Source: Rhizobium sp. RM (GTDB lineage: Bacteria; Pseudomonadota; Alphaproteobacteria; Rhizobiales; Rhizobiaceae). From it: DNA of 64,000 nt. A model generated the notes under the pieces. The model saw only the letters and a program-made list of their open reading frames with translations, searched no databases and was not told the origin of the DNA. Positions 24,038 through 33,397 of the stretch are shown here, piece by piece. Position numbers and translations under genes: made by a program. The first letter of the stretch is position 1. Each line of letters opens with the position of its first letter. The stretch is taken from positions 682,001 through 746,000 of the forward strand of contig NZ_JACAWV010000022.1 of the NCBI RefSeq assembly GCF_013390595.1. The letters run 5' to 3'.

Positions 24038-26947
24038 ATGGCCAGATCACCGAAAAATTCCACATCCTCAAACTCCGGGTTCGAGGAAATGCCGCAGGCG
24101 CCGTTTGAAGGCGCACCGCTTTCCGGCAGCGTTGCCGACTGGGTGAAGCAGCTCGAGGCAGAGGCAGAAGCCTCCTCCGTTGAAACACAGCGCGAGATCG
24201 CCTCCAAGGCCGGCAAACACCGCAAAAAAATCGAGATCGAGGCCCGCAAGGAAGCCGAAAAGGCTGCGCCTGCGAAGACAGCCAAGAAAACGACTGCCTC
24301 CAAAACCGCGCGTGGCGTGTCGATAGGCGGATCGTCCGACCCCAAAACACGTGCGGCAGCTGGCCTTAATCCGGTCGCCGGTCTGGATGTGTCACTGGAA
24401 GATGCCGGCGCCCTTGCTCCCGGCGCCGTGACGGCGACGGTCGACGCACTCTCCAAACTGATTGAAAGCGGCAATCCGCTATTCAAGGACGGCAAGCTGT
24501 GGACACCGCACCGCCCTGCCCGCCCGCCGAAATCCGAAGGCGGCATCGCTATCGAGATGGTTACGGAATACAAACCGTCCGGCGACCAGCCGACCGCAAT
24601 TGCCGATCTGGTCGAAGGTATCAATTCCGGTGATCGTTCCCAGGTGCTGCTCGGCGTCACCGGCTCTGGCAAGACCTTCACCATGGCAAAGGTGATCGAG
24701 GCGACACAGCGTCCGGCTGTCATCCTTGCGCCGAACAAGACGCTCGCCGCGCAGCTCTACTCCGAATTCAAGAACTTCTTCCCGAACAACGCGGTCGAAT
24801 ACTTCGTTTCCTACTACGACTATTACCAGCCGGAAGCCTATGTGCCGCGCTCGGATACATATATCGAAAAGGAATCGTCGATCAACGAGCAGATCGACCG
24901 GATGCGCCACGCCGCCACCCGCGCCATTCTGGAACGCGACGACTGTATCATCGTCGCCTCGGTCTCCTGCATCTACGGTATCGGCTCGGTCGAAACCTAT
25001 ACGGCCATGACATTCCAGATGCAGGTCGGTGACCGGCTGGATCAGCGGCAGCTTCTGGCCGACCTCGTGGCCCAGCAGTACAAGCGGCAGGACATCAATT
25101 TCGTGCGCGGCTCCTTCCGGGTGCGTGGCGATACCATCGAAATCTTCCCCGCCCACTTGGAAGATGCCGCCTGGCGCATTTCCATGTGGGGCGACGAGAT
25201 CGAATCCATCACTGAATTCGATCCGCTGACAGGCCAGAAAACCGGTGACCTGCAATCGGTCAAGATATATGCCAACTCGCACTATGTGACGCCACGCCCG
25301 ACCCTGAACGGTGCCATCAAGTCGATCAAGGAAGAGCTGAAAATGCGCCTTGCCGAACTGGAAAAGGCCGGCCGTCTTCTGGAAGCGCAACGTCTGGAAC
25401 AACGCACCCGTTACGATATCGAGATGCTTGAGGCGACAGGTTCCTGTGCCGGCATCGAGAACTATTCGCGTTATCTCACCGGTCGCAATCCCGGCGAGCC
25501 GCCACCGACCCTGTTCGAATATATTCCCGACGACGCCCTGATCTTTATCGATGAAAGCCACGTCACCATTCCGCAGATCGGTGGCATGTATCGCGGCGAC
25601 TTTCGCCGCAAGGCGACACTGGCGGAATATGGCTTCCGCCTTCCATCCTGCATGGACAACCGCCCACTGCGCTTCGAGGAATGGGACGCCATGCGCCCGC
25701 AGACCGTTTCAGTTTCCGCCACGCCAGGTGGCTGGGAAATGGAGATGGCCGGCGGCGTGTTCGCCGAACAGGTTATCCGTCCGACCGGTCTGATCGATCC
25801 ACCGGTGGAAGTTCGCTCGGCACGTACGCAGGTGGACGACGTCCTTGGTGAAATCCGCGAAACCGCCGCCAAGGGATATCGCACCCTCTGCACCGTGCTG
25901 ACCAAACGAATGGCGGAAGACCTCACCGAATATCTGCACGAACAGGGCGTTCGCGTGCGCTACATGCACTCGGATATCGACACGCTGGAGCGTATCGAGA
26001 TCATCCGCGATCTTCGTCTCGGCGCCTTTGATGTGCTGGTGGGTATCAACCTGCTGCGCGAGGGTCTGGACATTCCCGAATGCGGCTTCGTCGCCATTCT
26101 CGATGCCGACAAGGAAGGCTTCCTGCGGTCCGAAACATCGCTCATCCAGACCATTGGCCGTGCGGCGCGTAACGTCGACGGCAAGGTCATCCTTTACGCC
26201 GACAACGTCACAGGCTCGATGAAGCGAGCGATGGAAGAGACCAGCCGTCGTCGCGAAAAGCAGATGGCTTATAACGAAGAGAACGGCATCACGCCGGAAT
26301 CGGTCAAGGCCAAAATCTCCGATATTCTTGATTCTGTTTATGAGAAGGATCACGTAAGAGCCGATATTTCCGGCGTTTCCGGTAAGGGCTTTGCCGATGG
26401 CGGCCACCTCGTTGGCAACAACCTGCAGGCCCATCTCAACGCGCTGGAAAAGTCCATGCGCGATGCCGCGGCCGATCTCGACTTCGAAAAGGCCGCCCGA
26501 CTGCGCGACGAAATCAAGCGCCTCAAGGCCGCCGAACTCGCCGCCATGGACGACCCGATTGCCAGAGAAGAGGCTTCGAGCGCCGAAGGCGGGAGAGGCA
26601 GAGCAAAAGCGGCTTCCAAAGGCGCTGGCAGTGAATCGCTCTTCACCAAACCGTCACTCGATGACATGGGACCAGGCACAGACACCGCCAGACCGCTGTT
26701 CCGCAAGAACACCCTCGATGAGATGACAGTGGGCCGCACCGAAAAACCTGTTCGTGGTGCAGTCCCCGACAAACCGGATGAGCCGGGCAAACGGTTCTCA
26801 CCACTGCTGGAAGGCCAACCGGAAAAACGCACCGACGACCCGCGCCCGATCGTGCGCGGCAAGGTCGGCGCGGGCTCTTACGAAGACCCGGTCGATGAAA
26901 AGCGCAAGGGCCGCACCAAGGGCAAGACGGGAAGGCCGGGACGTTGA
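24038..26947 (+). CDS. uvrB: Excinuclease ABC subunit B
   Basis: UvrB verifies DNA damage in nucleotide excision repair; 969 residues, about 300 longer than E. coli UvrB. Residues 1-165 are a basic, low-complexity extension. The core begins with [17 protein letters not shown], has the Walker A GVTGSGKT at 206-213, the beta-hairpin tyrosines [12 protein letters not shown], helicase motifs DESHVTIPQ and RAARN, and a UVR domain ([11 protein letters not shown]). A second disordered tail of about 130 residues follows. Long tails of this kind are usual in Rhizobiaceae. Confidence 0.97.
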   Translation: MARSPKNSTSSNSGFEEMPQAPFEGAPLSGSVADWVKQLEAEAEASSVETQREIASKAGKHRKKIEIEARKEAEKAAPAKTAKKTTASKTARGVSIGGSSDPKTRAAAGLNPVAGLDVSLEDAGALAPGAVTATVDALSKLIESGNPLFKDGKLWTPHRPARPPKSEGGIAIEMVTEYKPSGDQPTAIADLVEGINSGDRSQVLLGVTGSGKTFTMAKVIEATQRPAVILAPNKTLAAQLYSEFKNFFPNNAVEYFVSYYDYYQPEAYVPRSDTYIEKESSINEQIDRMRHAATRAILERDDCIIVASVSCIYGIGSVETYTAMTFQMQVGDRLDQRQLLADLVAQQYKRQDINFVRGSFRVRGDTIEIFPAHLEDAAWRISMWGDEIESITEFDPLTGQKTGDLQSVKIYANSHYVTPRPTLNGAIKSIKEELKMRLAELEKAGRLLEAQRLEQRTRYDIEMLEATGSCAGIENYSRYLTGRNPGEPPPTLFEYIPDDALIFIDESHVTIPQIGGMYRGDFRRKATLAEYGFRLPSCMDNRPLRFEEWDAMRPQTVSVSATPGGWEMEMAGGVFAEQVIRPTGLIDPPVEVRSARTQVDDVLGEIRETAAKGYRTLCTVLTKRMAEDLTEYLHEQGVRVRYMHSDIDTLERIEIIRDLRLGAFDVLVGINLLREGLDIPECGFVAILDADKEGFLRSETSLIQTIGRAARNVDGKVILYADNVTGSMKRAMEETSRRREKQMAYNEENGITPESVKAKISDILDSVYEKDHVRADISGVSGKGFADGGHLVGNNLQAHLNALEKSMRDAAADLDFEKAARLRDEIKRLKAAELAAMDDPIAREEASSAEGGRGRAKAASKGAGSESLFTKPSLDDMGPGTDTARPLFRKNTLDEMTVGRTEKPVRGAVPDKPDEPGKRFSPLLEGQPEKRTDDPRPIVRGKVGAGSYEDPVDEKRKGRTKGKTGRPGR

Positions 26948-27019
26948 CAGACTAGCGCTCCGGAACCCGGCACTCCCACAAACGTTGGTTGTGTTTAGGG
27001 ACCCGCAAGGGAGATTGGC

Positions 27020-27988
27020 ATGCTTCGAAAAAATCTGGCGAGACTTTGTTTGTTTCTCGCTTCAGGGCCGGCGTTCGCCGGACAAATCGAAGACGCCACT
27101 TTCAAAAGCAAAGCGCTGGGGAGTGATCTTTCCGTCAACATTTACCGGCCGGATGGCGACCCGCCGGACAACGGCTGGCCGGTGCTCTATCTGCTGCATG
27201 GCCATGACGGCGATCAGAACAGTTGGCGCGATCTCGGCAATATCGAAAACACGCTGGACGGCATGATCGCATCGGGCACGATCCGTCCGCTTGTGGTGGT
27301 AATGCCGGGCGCTAAAAATAGCTGGTATGTCGATTCGAGTTCTATCGAGGGACCGGGTGACTACGAAACGGCCATCACCCGCGATCTTCGGTTCCACGTC
27401 GAAACGACGATGCCCGTACGCAAGGACAAGCAGGGACGCGCGATCGCCGGCCTGTCTATGGGTGGGTTCGGTGCGCTCCGCCTCGCCTACGGCCACGAAG
27501 ATTTATACACTGCGGTCGCAAGCCTGTCGGGCGCGATCTGGCAAAATGTTCCGGCCGGAGACGTGGACAAGACGCCGGCCGAACTCAGGCTCATTCAGGA
27601 TAGCGCATTCTTTCACCGTATCGACCGCGCCACCATCACCAGCGGCATCGTGCTGCCTTCCACCGGCGATCATTTTTCCGGCGCCTTCGGTACGCCCTTC
27701 GATGCACGACTGTTCAACGACAAGAACATTTTCACACTCATAGCCAGACACGTTGTTCAAAGCCAGGATTTACCGGCAACCTATCTGACGGTCGGCGACG
27801 ACGATGGCTTCAACCTGTGGCGCGGCGCCGTGGCCCTGCATGAGACATTGCAGGCCGATAACCGTAAATCCGAGTTACGGATCACCGATGGCGATCACCT
27901 CTGGTCCGTATGGAAAATATCGATCATCGACGCACTGAAATTCATCGATAGCCAGTGGGACAAAGACATGAATGTTGCTCAGGACTAG
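27020..27988 (+). CDS. Exported alpha/beta-hydrolase esterase (esterase-D type)
   Basis: A 322-residue hydrolase with a short N-terminal signal-like segment (residues 1-20). The nucleophile elbow GLSMGG places the catalytic Ser at 146. The LLHGHDGDQNSWRD oxyanion region and a late histidine (DGDHLWSVW) complete the triad. It resembles the COG0627 group (S-formylglutathione hydrolase-like, mycolyltransferase fold). The substrate is unknown. It stands 72 bases after uvrB and is probably transcribed with its own signals. Confidence 0.82.
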   Translation: MLRKNLARLCLFLASGPAFAGQIEDATFKSKALGSDLSVNIYRPDGDPPDNGWPVLYLLHGHDGDQNSWRDLGNIENTLDGMIASGTIRPLVVVMPGAKNSWYVDSSSIEGPGDYETAITRDLRFHVETTMPVRKDKQGRAIAGLSMGGFGALRLAYGHEDLYTAVASLSGAIWQNVPAGDVDKTPAELRLIQDSAFFHRIDRATITSGIVLPSTGDHFSGAFGTPFDARLFNDKNIFTLIARHVVQSQDLPATYLTVGDDDGFNLWRGAVALHETLQADNRKSELRITDGDHLWSVWKISIIDALKFIDSQWDKDMNVAQD

Positions 27989-28021
27989 CGATCCAGGTCT
28001 CTATCAATCCCTCTGGCGAGC

Positions 28022-28441
28022 TTACTTCCGCTTCTTCGCGGCTTTCCCCACAGCGTTTAACGCGGCAGCAGCGCGGATCAAGGCTGCCAGTGCCTCCTCG
28101 TCAACCTTATCGCCCTCGTGAAGATCGATGGCGCGCCGGGTATTGCCTTCGAGGCTGGAATTGAACAGACGACCTGGGTCGTCCAGCGACGCCCCTTTGG
28201 CGAAGGTCAATTTCACGGCGCTCTTGTAGGTCTCGCCCGTACAGATGATACCGTCATGCGACCAGACGGGCACCCCACGCCATTTGACCTCCTCCACGAC
28301 GTCTGGATCGGCCTTTTTGATAATGGCCCGTACACGCGCCAGCATATCGCCTCGCCAATCGCCAAGGTCGGCGATCTTCTGATCGATGAAATCTGACGCT
28401 GCAGTCTCCTCGATATCATTTTCCGACGCTTTTTTGACCAC
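28022..28441 (-). CDS. DUF1801 domain protein
   Basis: A 139-residue DUF1801 protein with the core VEEVKWRGVPVWSHDGIICTGETYKSAVKL pattern of a YdhG-like fold, followed by a lysine-rich tail (KAAKKRK). The role of the family is not established. Convergent with the esterase gene; compare the second member at 20979-21392. Confidence 0.82.
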   Translation of the reverse strand: MVKKASENDIEETAASDFIDQKIADLGDWRGDMLARVRAIIKKADPDVVEEVKWRGVPVWSHDGIICTGETYKSAVKLTFAKGASLDDPGRLFNSSLEGNTRRAIDLHEGDKVDEEALAALIRAAAALNAVGKAAKKRK

Positions 28442-28605
28442 GCCATCCTCCCTCTATTCCCGCTGCTTTAACCATTTCGTGCTGCGCACGAACGGTCACG
28501 GATCATCATAAACACGATTTTTCATTTCGTCTCACAGGAACCAATTCCGCCTCCCTTCGTTACTTCCCCGAACGCAACGTTCAGCATACAAAGGGAAGAA
28601 ACATC

Positions 28606-29079
28606 ATGAAAAACAAGGTTTTCGCACTGGCTGCCGTCGCAGCCCTGACCTCTTCTGTTGCCTTCGCGCAGACCGCCACCACGGCACCGGCCGAGACGGC
28701 TCCTGCAGCAGTTGGTGCGGATGCGGCACTTTCTGGCCCTGGCTTCACCATGGGCACGAAGGCCAGTGGTCCGCTGAAATTCGTCAACGTGCAGAAGACC
28801 GACCTGACCGCCTCGCAGCTCGATGGCATGGATATCTACAATGCCAAGGGCGAGGACATCGGCGAAATCGAAGATGTGGTCATTGGCGAAGGCAAGGCCG
28901 TGATCGGTCTCGTTGCCAGCGTCGGCGGTTTCCTGGGCATCGACAAGAGCTACGTGGTTCTCGACCCGGCATCCGTTGCGATCAACAACGACAATGGCAC
29001 CTGGAAAGCCTATGTCGACACTACCAAGGATGCGCTGCAAAACGCGCCCAAGCTCGATTACGACAAGCTTGATGACTGA
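28606..29079 (+). CDS. Exported PRC-barrel domain protein
   Basis: A 157-residue protein with a clear signal peptide (MKNKVFALAAVAALTSSVAFA, cleaved before QTA) and one PRC-barrel domain (LDGMDIYNAKGEDIGEIEDVV to KSYVVLD). PRC barrels bind proteins or RNA; in exported form the role is unknown and may concern stress or the envelope. A lone gene with its own terminator. Confidence 0.85.
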   Translation: MKNKVFALAAVAALTSSVAFAQTATTAPAETAPAAVGADAALSGPGFTMGTKASGPLKFVNVQKTDLTASQLDGMDIYNAKGEDIGEIEDVVIGEGKAVIGLVASVGGFLGIDKSYVVLDPASVAINNDNGTWKAYVDTTKDALQNAPKLDYDKLDD

Positions 29080-29099
29080 CACCCCTACAGTCACAAGCG

Positions 29100-29129
29100 G
29101 CCCCTGCGATCCGTCGCAGGGGCTTTTTG
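29100..29129 (+). terminator. Terminator of the PRC-barrel gene
   Basis: GCCCCTGCGA and TCGCAGGGGC (29100-29109 and 29114-29123) form a 10-bp stem with loop TCCG, followed by TTTTTG. Confidence 0.9.
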
Positions 29130-29238
29130 TATAGAGATGGCCGCAGCGATAAATGCCGTCGCGGGGCCGATGCAACGCTTGCCTTGCCGCCCACCCCTCG
29201 CCTATCTTCGGCCCGCAAAACCATCCAAGGATCGATGC

Positions 29239-29850
29239 GTGCCCGCCTCAAAATACTCTTCGCTCACTTTCACCGTAGCGTCTTTAGTGTCGGCGTTGCT
29301 GGCGCCTTCGTCTCAGGCTGCAGACTGGAAACCAGCCGAGCAGATCAAGACCTATGCCGTCACGGGCAACTCAGGCGCAGCGCTTTACGATTCCATCGGC
29401 GAGCGCGGTCCCATGGCGGGTGTGCAGGCTATTGCCCACACCACGTTCAAGCTGACATGGCGGCGTGACTATCGCCCGCAGTCTGATGGCGCCTGCGTAC
29501 TGGCAACCGCGCGTCCCAACCTCACCATCATCTACACCTGGCCAAAGGCACCGGCGAAGCTGCCGACCGCCGTCGCGGCGAGCTGGAAAACCTTCATCAG
29601 CGGAGTGGAAACCCACGAGCGGGTGCATGGCGAGCACATTGTCGACATGGTGAAGAAAATCGAAGCCTATAGCGTCGGCTTGCGGGCCGAAAGCGATCCG
29701 GGATGTCAGAAAGTCCGTGCGGTGCTGCAACAGCGGCTGGGCGAATTGTCCAACGAACAGCGACAACGCGGCAGAGACTTTGACCGAGACGAACTCTCAC
29801 CTGGCGGTCGCGTTCATCAGCTCATTCTGGCACTGGTCAACGGCCCCTGA
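29239..29850 (+). CDS. DUF922 family secreted protein (putative zinc protease)
   Basis: A 203-residue exported protein. The signal peptide ends at SSQA before ADWKPAEQ. The motif ETHERVHGEH resembles a zinc-metalloprotease HExxH-type site in the DUF922 family, where the histidines would bind zinc. The start is taken as GTG at 29239, with AAGG about nine bases upstream and the signal peptide directly after; an upstream ATG adds a stretch that is not signal-like. Its substrate is unknown. Confidence 0.78.
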   Translation: MPASKYSSLTFTVASLVSALLAPSSQAADWKPAEQIKTYAVTGNSGAALYDSIGERGPMAGVQAIAHTTFKLTWRRDYRPQSDGACVLATARPNLTIIYTWPKAPAKLPTAVAASWKTFISGVETHERVHGEHIVDMVKKIEAYSVGLRAESDPGCQKVRAVLQQRLGELSNEQRQRGRDFDRDELSPGGRVHQLILALVNGP

Positions 29851-29859
29851 TCGATCGGT

Positions 29860-30021
29860 GGCCTGCGCAGATAAGCATTGCCGTACTCGGCAGCCTCGCC
29901 TTTCAGCACCGGTTCCGGCCCTAGCAGGCCGCGCAAAAGTGTAAGCGGTTTTGCGATCATGGCCTGCGCAGAAAAAGCCTTGCCTTACTCGGCAGCCTCG
30001 CCTTTCAGCACGGGTTCCGGC
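29860..30021. repeat. Partial tandem duplication of the 3' end of the J-domain gene
   Basis: About 60 bases covering the last codons of the J-domain gene and the sequence just after its stop (29961-30021) recur at 29860-29919 with a few differences and one indel. In the outer copy the stop codon reads TAC instead of TAA, so it is a decayed remnant. The copies start 101 bases apart. Confidence 0.85.
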
Positions 30022-30587
30022 AAGGACATGGCTTCCAGTTCGTAAGAATATCCTTCAAGCATCGTATAGGCTTGTTCGATTGCTTCGATCTGCGCCTCGG
30101 CATTGCGGATCGCCTCGGCAATCGACTGGCTGCGGGCACGTAGCATGGAGCCGAGAACATCGGTTTCCGGTTTTTTGCCCAACCGGTCCATATGTTTACG
30201 GACACGGGTGCGGTGCCGCTCCAGTTCCAGAATGTGAAAGCGACTCTTCAGGATATCGTCGGTCAGTTTGCGGCGCATCGCCGCCACGGGATCGAAGCTG
30301 CCCGGCTCGCGTTCATCGAGAATGAACTCGTTGACGAGCGTTTCCAGCATCAGCAGTCCCTTGAGATCCTTGGCATCGGCCAGTTGCGGATCGTAACCGG
30401 TATCGTCGAACACCTTGCGGCGCACCGGGTCCTTCAACAGTTCATAGGCTGTCTGAAGTTTCGCGAATTGCTCGGCGTCGCCGCCGCTGTCGGGATGAGC
30501 AGCCTTGGCCACCTTCCGATAGGCGGATTTGATCGCAGCCTCGTCGGCATCGCGCTCCACGCCTAGCAATACATAAGGATCGATCAC
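29985..30587 (-). CDS. J-domain (DnaJ-like) protein
   Basis: A 200-residue protein with an N-terminal J domain (residues 2-65). The HPD motif that stimulates the DnaK ATPase is H31-P32-D33 in the YRKVAKAAHPD helix turn. The rest is a helical region without the Gly/Phe or zinc-finger parts, so it is a type III-like co-chaperone. The client is unknown. Just downstream lies a degraded copy of the gene's 3' end. Confidence 0.88.
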   Translation of the reverse strand: MIDPYVLLGVERDADEAAIKSAYRKVAKAAHPDSGGDAEQFAKLQTAYELLKDPVRRKVFDDTGYDPQLADAKDLKGLLMLETLVNEFILDEREPGSFDPVAAMRRKLTDDILKSRFHILELERHRTRVRKHMDRLGKKPETDVLGSMLRARSQSIAEAIRNAEAQIEAIEQAYTMLEGYSYELEAMSLPEPVLKGEAAE

Positions 30588-30977
30588 GAAAACACCTTCA
30601 AACGCAACTCTTCACCAGCATGCCGAACATATCCTGACGGCAGCGGACTGATCATAGGCGAAAAGCGCGCCACGAGCACCCCTGCTGCACCAGTCAAAGC
30701 GGTAAAACCCAAAAAGGATGCACCGCCATAGCGATATAAAACCGGGCGAAAAGCCCTTGGTCCCGAAATTTGTCGAGGCCAAGGCCACTATAGAGGCAGG
30801 CCGGACAAAATTGTGGACAGCCGTGACGAAAGAGATTTCTAGGCAAACTGCTCGACAGGATCGAGACAAAGTTACGGCTGACGCGCGGGCGCAAAAACAC
30901 TGCGTGGCAAGGGGTTATGGCGAAATACCATCAACGGGTGTACTCTTGATCATCGATCTGAAGGGAGGGTCAGTCCG
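30588..30977. other. Gene-free region between the J-domain gene and the NTF2-like gene
   Basis: A 390-base divergent intergenic region. A minus-strand frame of 85 codons (30612-30869) has no protein-like features and no ribosome-binding site, so I do not annotate it. No clear hairpin or repeat was seen. Confidence 0.5.
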
Positions 30978-31331
30978 GTGCCGCAAACGATCACACAGAC
31001 CGTCACAGACTATGTTCATGCCATGGCCTACGCGGATGAAGGGCTGATGCGCGATGTTTTCGATCCGCGTGCCTCAATCGTCGGGAATTATCTGGGAGAA
31101 ACCGAATGGCTTTCGCTCGATGATTTCGTTGGCCAGATCAGGGAGAACGAGCGCGGTCTCCCCGACCACGATCCGTCCTTCGAGATATTGGGGATAGACA
31201 AGGAAGGCGACAGCGCCTCCGTCAAACTGACCACCAGCTTCGACGGCACCGACTTCTGCGAATACCTTTCGCTGCTGGAACGCGATGGAAACTGGTTCAT
31301 CGTCCACAAGCTCTATCACGTGAAGCCGTAG
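30978..31331 (+). CDS. NTF2-like protein (lumazine-binding-like fold)
   Basis: A 117-residue protein of the NTF2-like cone fold. The pattern ITQTVTDYVHAMAYADEGLMRDVFDPRA and the final DGNWFIVHKLYHV match the family often labelled putative lumazine-binding. The role is uncertain. It starts at GTG 30978, preceded by GGAGG at a good distance; no other start fits as well. Confidence 0.78.
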   Translation: MPQTITQTVTDYVHAMAYADEGLMRDVFDPRASIVGNYLGETEWLSLDDFVGQIRENERGLPDHDPSFEILGIDKEGDSASVKLTTSFDGTDFCEYLSLLERDGNWFIVHKLYHVKP

Positions 31332-31393
31332 AACACAGGCAACACATGCCGGAACGCAGCGGTCGAACCACGACCGCTGTCAGCGCCGTAGCG

Positions 31394-31975
31394 TCACAGC
31401 CACTTCGGAATATCAACCCGTTGATAGGTCTGCAGTTTTCCGATCAAGACTTCCGCATTGGCGTCAACAGAGGTCGAATGTCGGTGCGCGGCCGGCAGAA
31501 ATTTCTCGACAACCATGTGGTCGATGAAGCCCAGGAAGCTGTCGAAAAATCCCCGTGTATTCAAAAGACCGATCGGCTTGTCGATTTCGGAAAGCTGGTT
31601 CATCGTCCAGACTTCCATGAACTCCTCCATCGTCCCGATGCCGCCGGGCAAAGCAATGAAGGCATCCGCCAGTTCCGCCATGCGTTGCTTGCGTTCGCGA
31701 AGCGTCTGCGTCACCTCACACAAGGTCAGCCCCTCGTGCGAGTGACCCTTTTCGTGAAGGCGAGCGGTGATGATGCCGTGCACCTCCCCACCGCATGACA
31801 GTGCGGCGTCGGCCACAACGCCCATCAAACCCTTGGTCGTGCCACCATAGATGAGTTTGATGCCGGCGTTACCGAGCGCGTGTCCCAGCGCCCTCGCCCC
31901 TTCTGCAAATTCTTCCGATGCACCGTAGTTGGAGCCGCAAAACACGGCAATCGATTTGATATGACGGGTCGTCAT
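31394..31975 (-). CDS. LOG-family protein (cytokinin riboside 5'-monophosphate phosphoribohydrolase-like)
   Basis: A 193-residue LOG/TIGR00730 protein that hydrolyses the N-glycosidic bond of nucleoside monophosphates, releasing a base and ribose 5-phosphate. The motif PGGIGTMEE is at residues 110-118, and the upstream LRERKQRM supplies catalytic Arg/Lys. It overlaps the stop codon of the acetamidase gene by four bases (ATGA), so translation is coupled and it is the last gene of the LysR-linked operon. Many LOG proteins act on ordinary AMP, so a hormone role is not implied. Confidence 0.9.
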   Translation of the reverse strand: MTTRHIKSIAVFCGSNYGASEEFAEGARALGHALGNAGIKLIYGGTTKGLMGVVADAALSCGGEVHGIITARLHEKGHSHEGLTLCEVTQTLRERKQRMAELADAFIALPGGIGTMEEFMEVWTMNQLSEIDKPIGLLNTRGFFDSFLGFIDHMVVEKFLPAAHRHSTSVDANAEVLIGKLQTYQRVDIPKWL

Positions 31976-32934
31976 GGCATTTCCTGATCAGACATGGTGG
32001 GCGACAGCGCCGATTTGGGGATCATCACATGTGCCCCCTTTTTGATGTTGACGAGCTGGGTGATCCGAACGTCCGCCGCAACGCTGCAGAAGGTATAGGC
32101 ATCCTCCGCGCTCATGCCCGTTCGCTTCCGGACAAGCGTGATGGCGTGACGCAAAGCCTCGCGCACGGCTCTCTCCAGCTCCTCGTCGAAACCCATAGCG
32201 ATCAGGTGAGTCGATGTCTCGGCAAAAGGAGCGGAAATGTCGGTATTTTTGATCACCGTGATCCGAACACGACCAGACAATCCGGTCTCCACAGCGGTGA
32301 GACACGCCTCGCCATCACCCTGGGCCGCGTGTCCGTCTCCGATCGAGACAAGAGCACCTTCGACGGATACAGGCAGGTAAAGCGTCGAGCCTGACGACAG
32401 CTCCTTATTGTCGATATTCCCGCCGAAATAACCGGGCACGACAGATGAACGTCGGCCATCCTCACACCGTGGGGCAGTTGCAATAACGCCAAAGAAAGGA
32501 CGCGCCGAAAGCGTACCGCCCCAAGGCGCAGCAATCATGCCCGTCGTCATGTCGATACCGAAATGCACCGTCCTTGGCGCATCGAAATCGTCGGGCAACG
32601 CGCCCTTTCCTGGACGGATGATGTTGAAACCCCAATCATCGCGCAGGCTGACATCGAGAATGTCGATTTTGAGCATGTCGCCGGGCACCGCGCCATTCAC
32701 GCGGATCGGCCCGGTGAGGATGTGCGGGCCAAGTTCTGGCGCAAGTGTCTGGTGGATGACGCCAAGTTCCGGGCGAACGCGATACCGGCCGACAGGGGCC
32801 TCTTCCGCAGACCCGCTGACCGAATGAACGGTCACGATGTCACCGCTGTCGATGCTGAGAACCGGCGAGAGGGTCCCGTCGAGGTAACCCCAGTGTACCG
32901 TCTCCACGCCCGGAAAAAGCTCATGCTCGGCCAT
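31972..32934 (-). CDS. Acetamidase/formamidase family protein
   Basis: A 320-residue FmdA/AmdA-type amidase that hydrolyses formamide, acetamide or a related small amide to ammonia and acid. Family landmarks are HILTGPIRVNGAVPGD, FGIDMTTG and GDGHAAQGDGE. The ATG at 32934 gives MAEHELFP and matches the family start; the longer frame upstream is part of the preceding gene. It lies four bases after the broken DUF3830 gene and overlaps the LOG gene by four bases. Confidence 0.88.
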   Translation of the reverse strand: MAEHELFPGVETVHWGYLDGTLSPVLSIDSGDIVTVHSVSGSAEEAPVGRYRVRPELGVIHQTLAPELGPHILTGPIRVNGAVPGDMLKIDILDVSLRDDWGFNIIRPGKGALPDDFDAPRTVHFGIDMTTGMIAAPWGGTLSARPFFGVIATAPRCEDGRRSSVVPGYFGGNIDNKELSSGSTLYLPVSVEGALVSIGDGHAAQGDGEACLTAVETGLSGRVRITVIKNTDISAPFAETSTHLIAMGFDEELERAVREALRHAITLVRKRTGMSAEDAYTFCSVAADVRITQLVNIKKGAHVMIPKSALSPTMSDQEMP

Positions 32935-32938
32935 CGGT

Positions 32939-33352
32939 TCAGGCCAGTTCGAAACGGATGGGCTGTGCGCCTTCCCAGAGCGTCTTCTTGCCAAGTGCCG
33001 CCAAGTTCTCCAGCCCCGATGTCAGTGTGATGAAATGGTTTCCGGCAAGCTGCCCCATTTTCGAGGAGAAGTCGACGCCACCATAGGCAAGCAGAATTTC
33101 CGTTTCGCTGATACCTCCGGGATAGAGGATGATGTGGCCCGGTGCGGGATGGCTGGTGTGGTTCTCGTAACCCACGCCAAAATCCTCATCCCCCAACGGC
33201 ACCCAGACGCCCTCACCGCTCCACCGGACATGGACGATCTGACTGTCATAAGGGAGGCGCTCCAGGAAGGCCGCTTAGGTTTTCGGTGCATCCTGCATTT
33301 CAAGGCGAGCGGTGAAGGTGAACGGGCCGGCGGTGATCGTGAGTTCGGTCAT
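32939..33352 (-). pseudogene. DUF3830 family gene interrupted by an in-frame TAA
   Basis: The frame begins with ATG at 33352 (MTELTITAGPFTFTARL) and continues to 32939 in one register, 137 codons if complete, which fits the DUF3830 family. Codon 26 (33275-33277) is TAA after AAPKT-like residues DAPKT; the downstream part (AAFLERLPYDSQIVHVRW) reads on as a normal protein. So the gene is complete but carries one nonsense codon. DUF3830 has a cyclophilin-like fold and unknown function. A restart could only give the C-terminal 87 residues. A sequencing error is possible. Confidence 0.8.
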
Positions 33353-33397
33353 GAAAATTGTCCTGTAAATCCTGCATGAATGCCTTGGCGGAAGCGG

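Noticed and set aside
30612-30869. 85-codon minus-strand frame in the gap before the NTF2-like gene
   Set aside because: No ribosome-binding site, odd composition and no family; treated as chance.
33275-33277. TAA in the DUF3830 gene read as programmed readthrough or a recoded codon
   Set aside because: No known recoding signal uses TAA in this group and no downstream structure is evident. A nonsense mutation or a sequence error is simpler.
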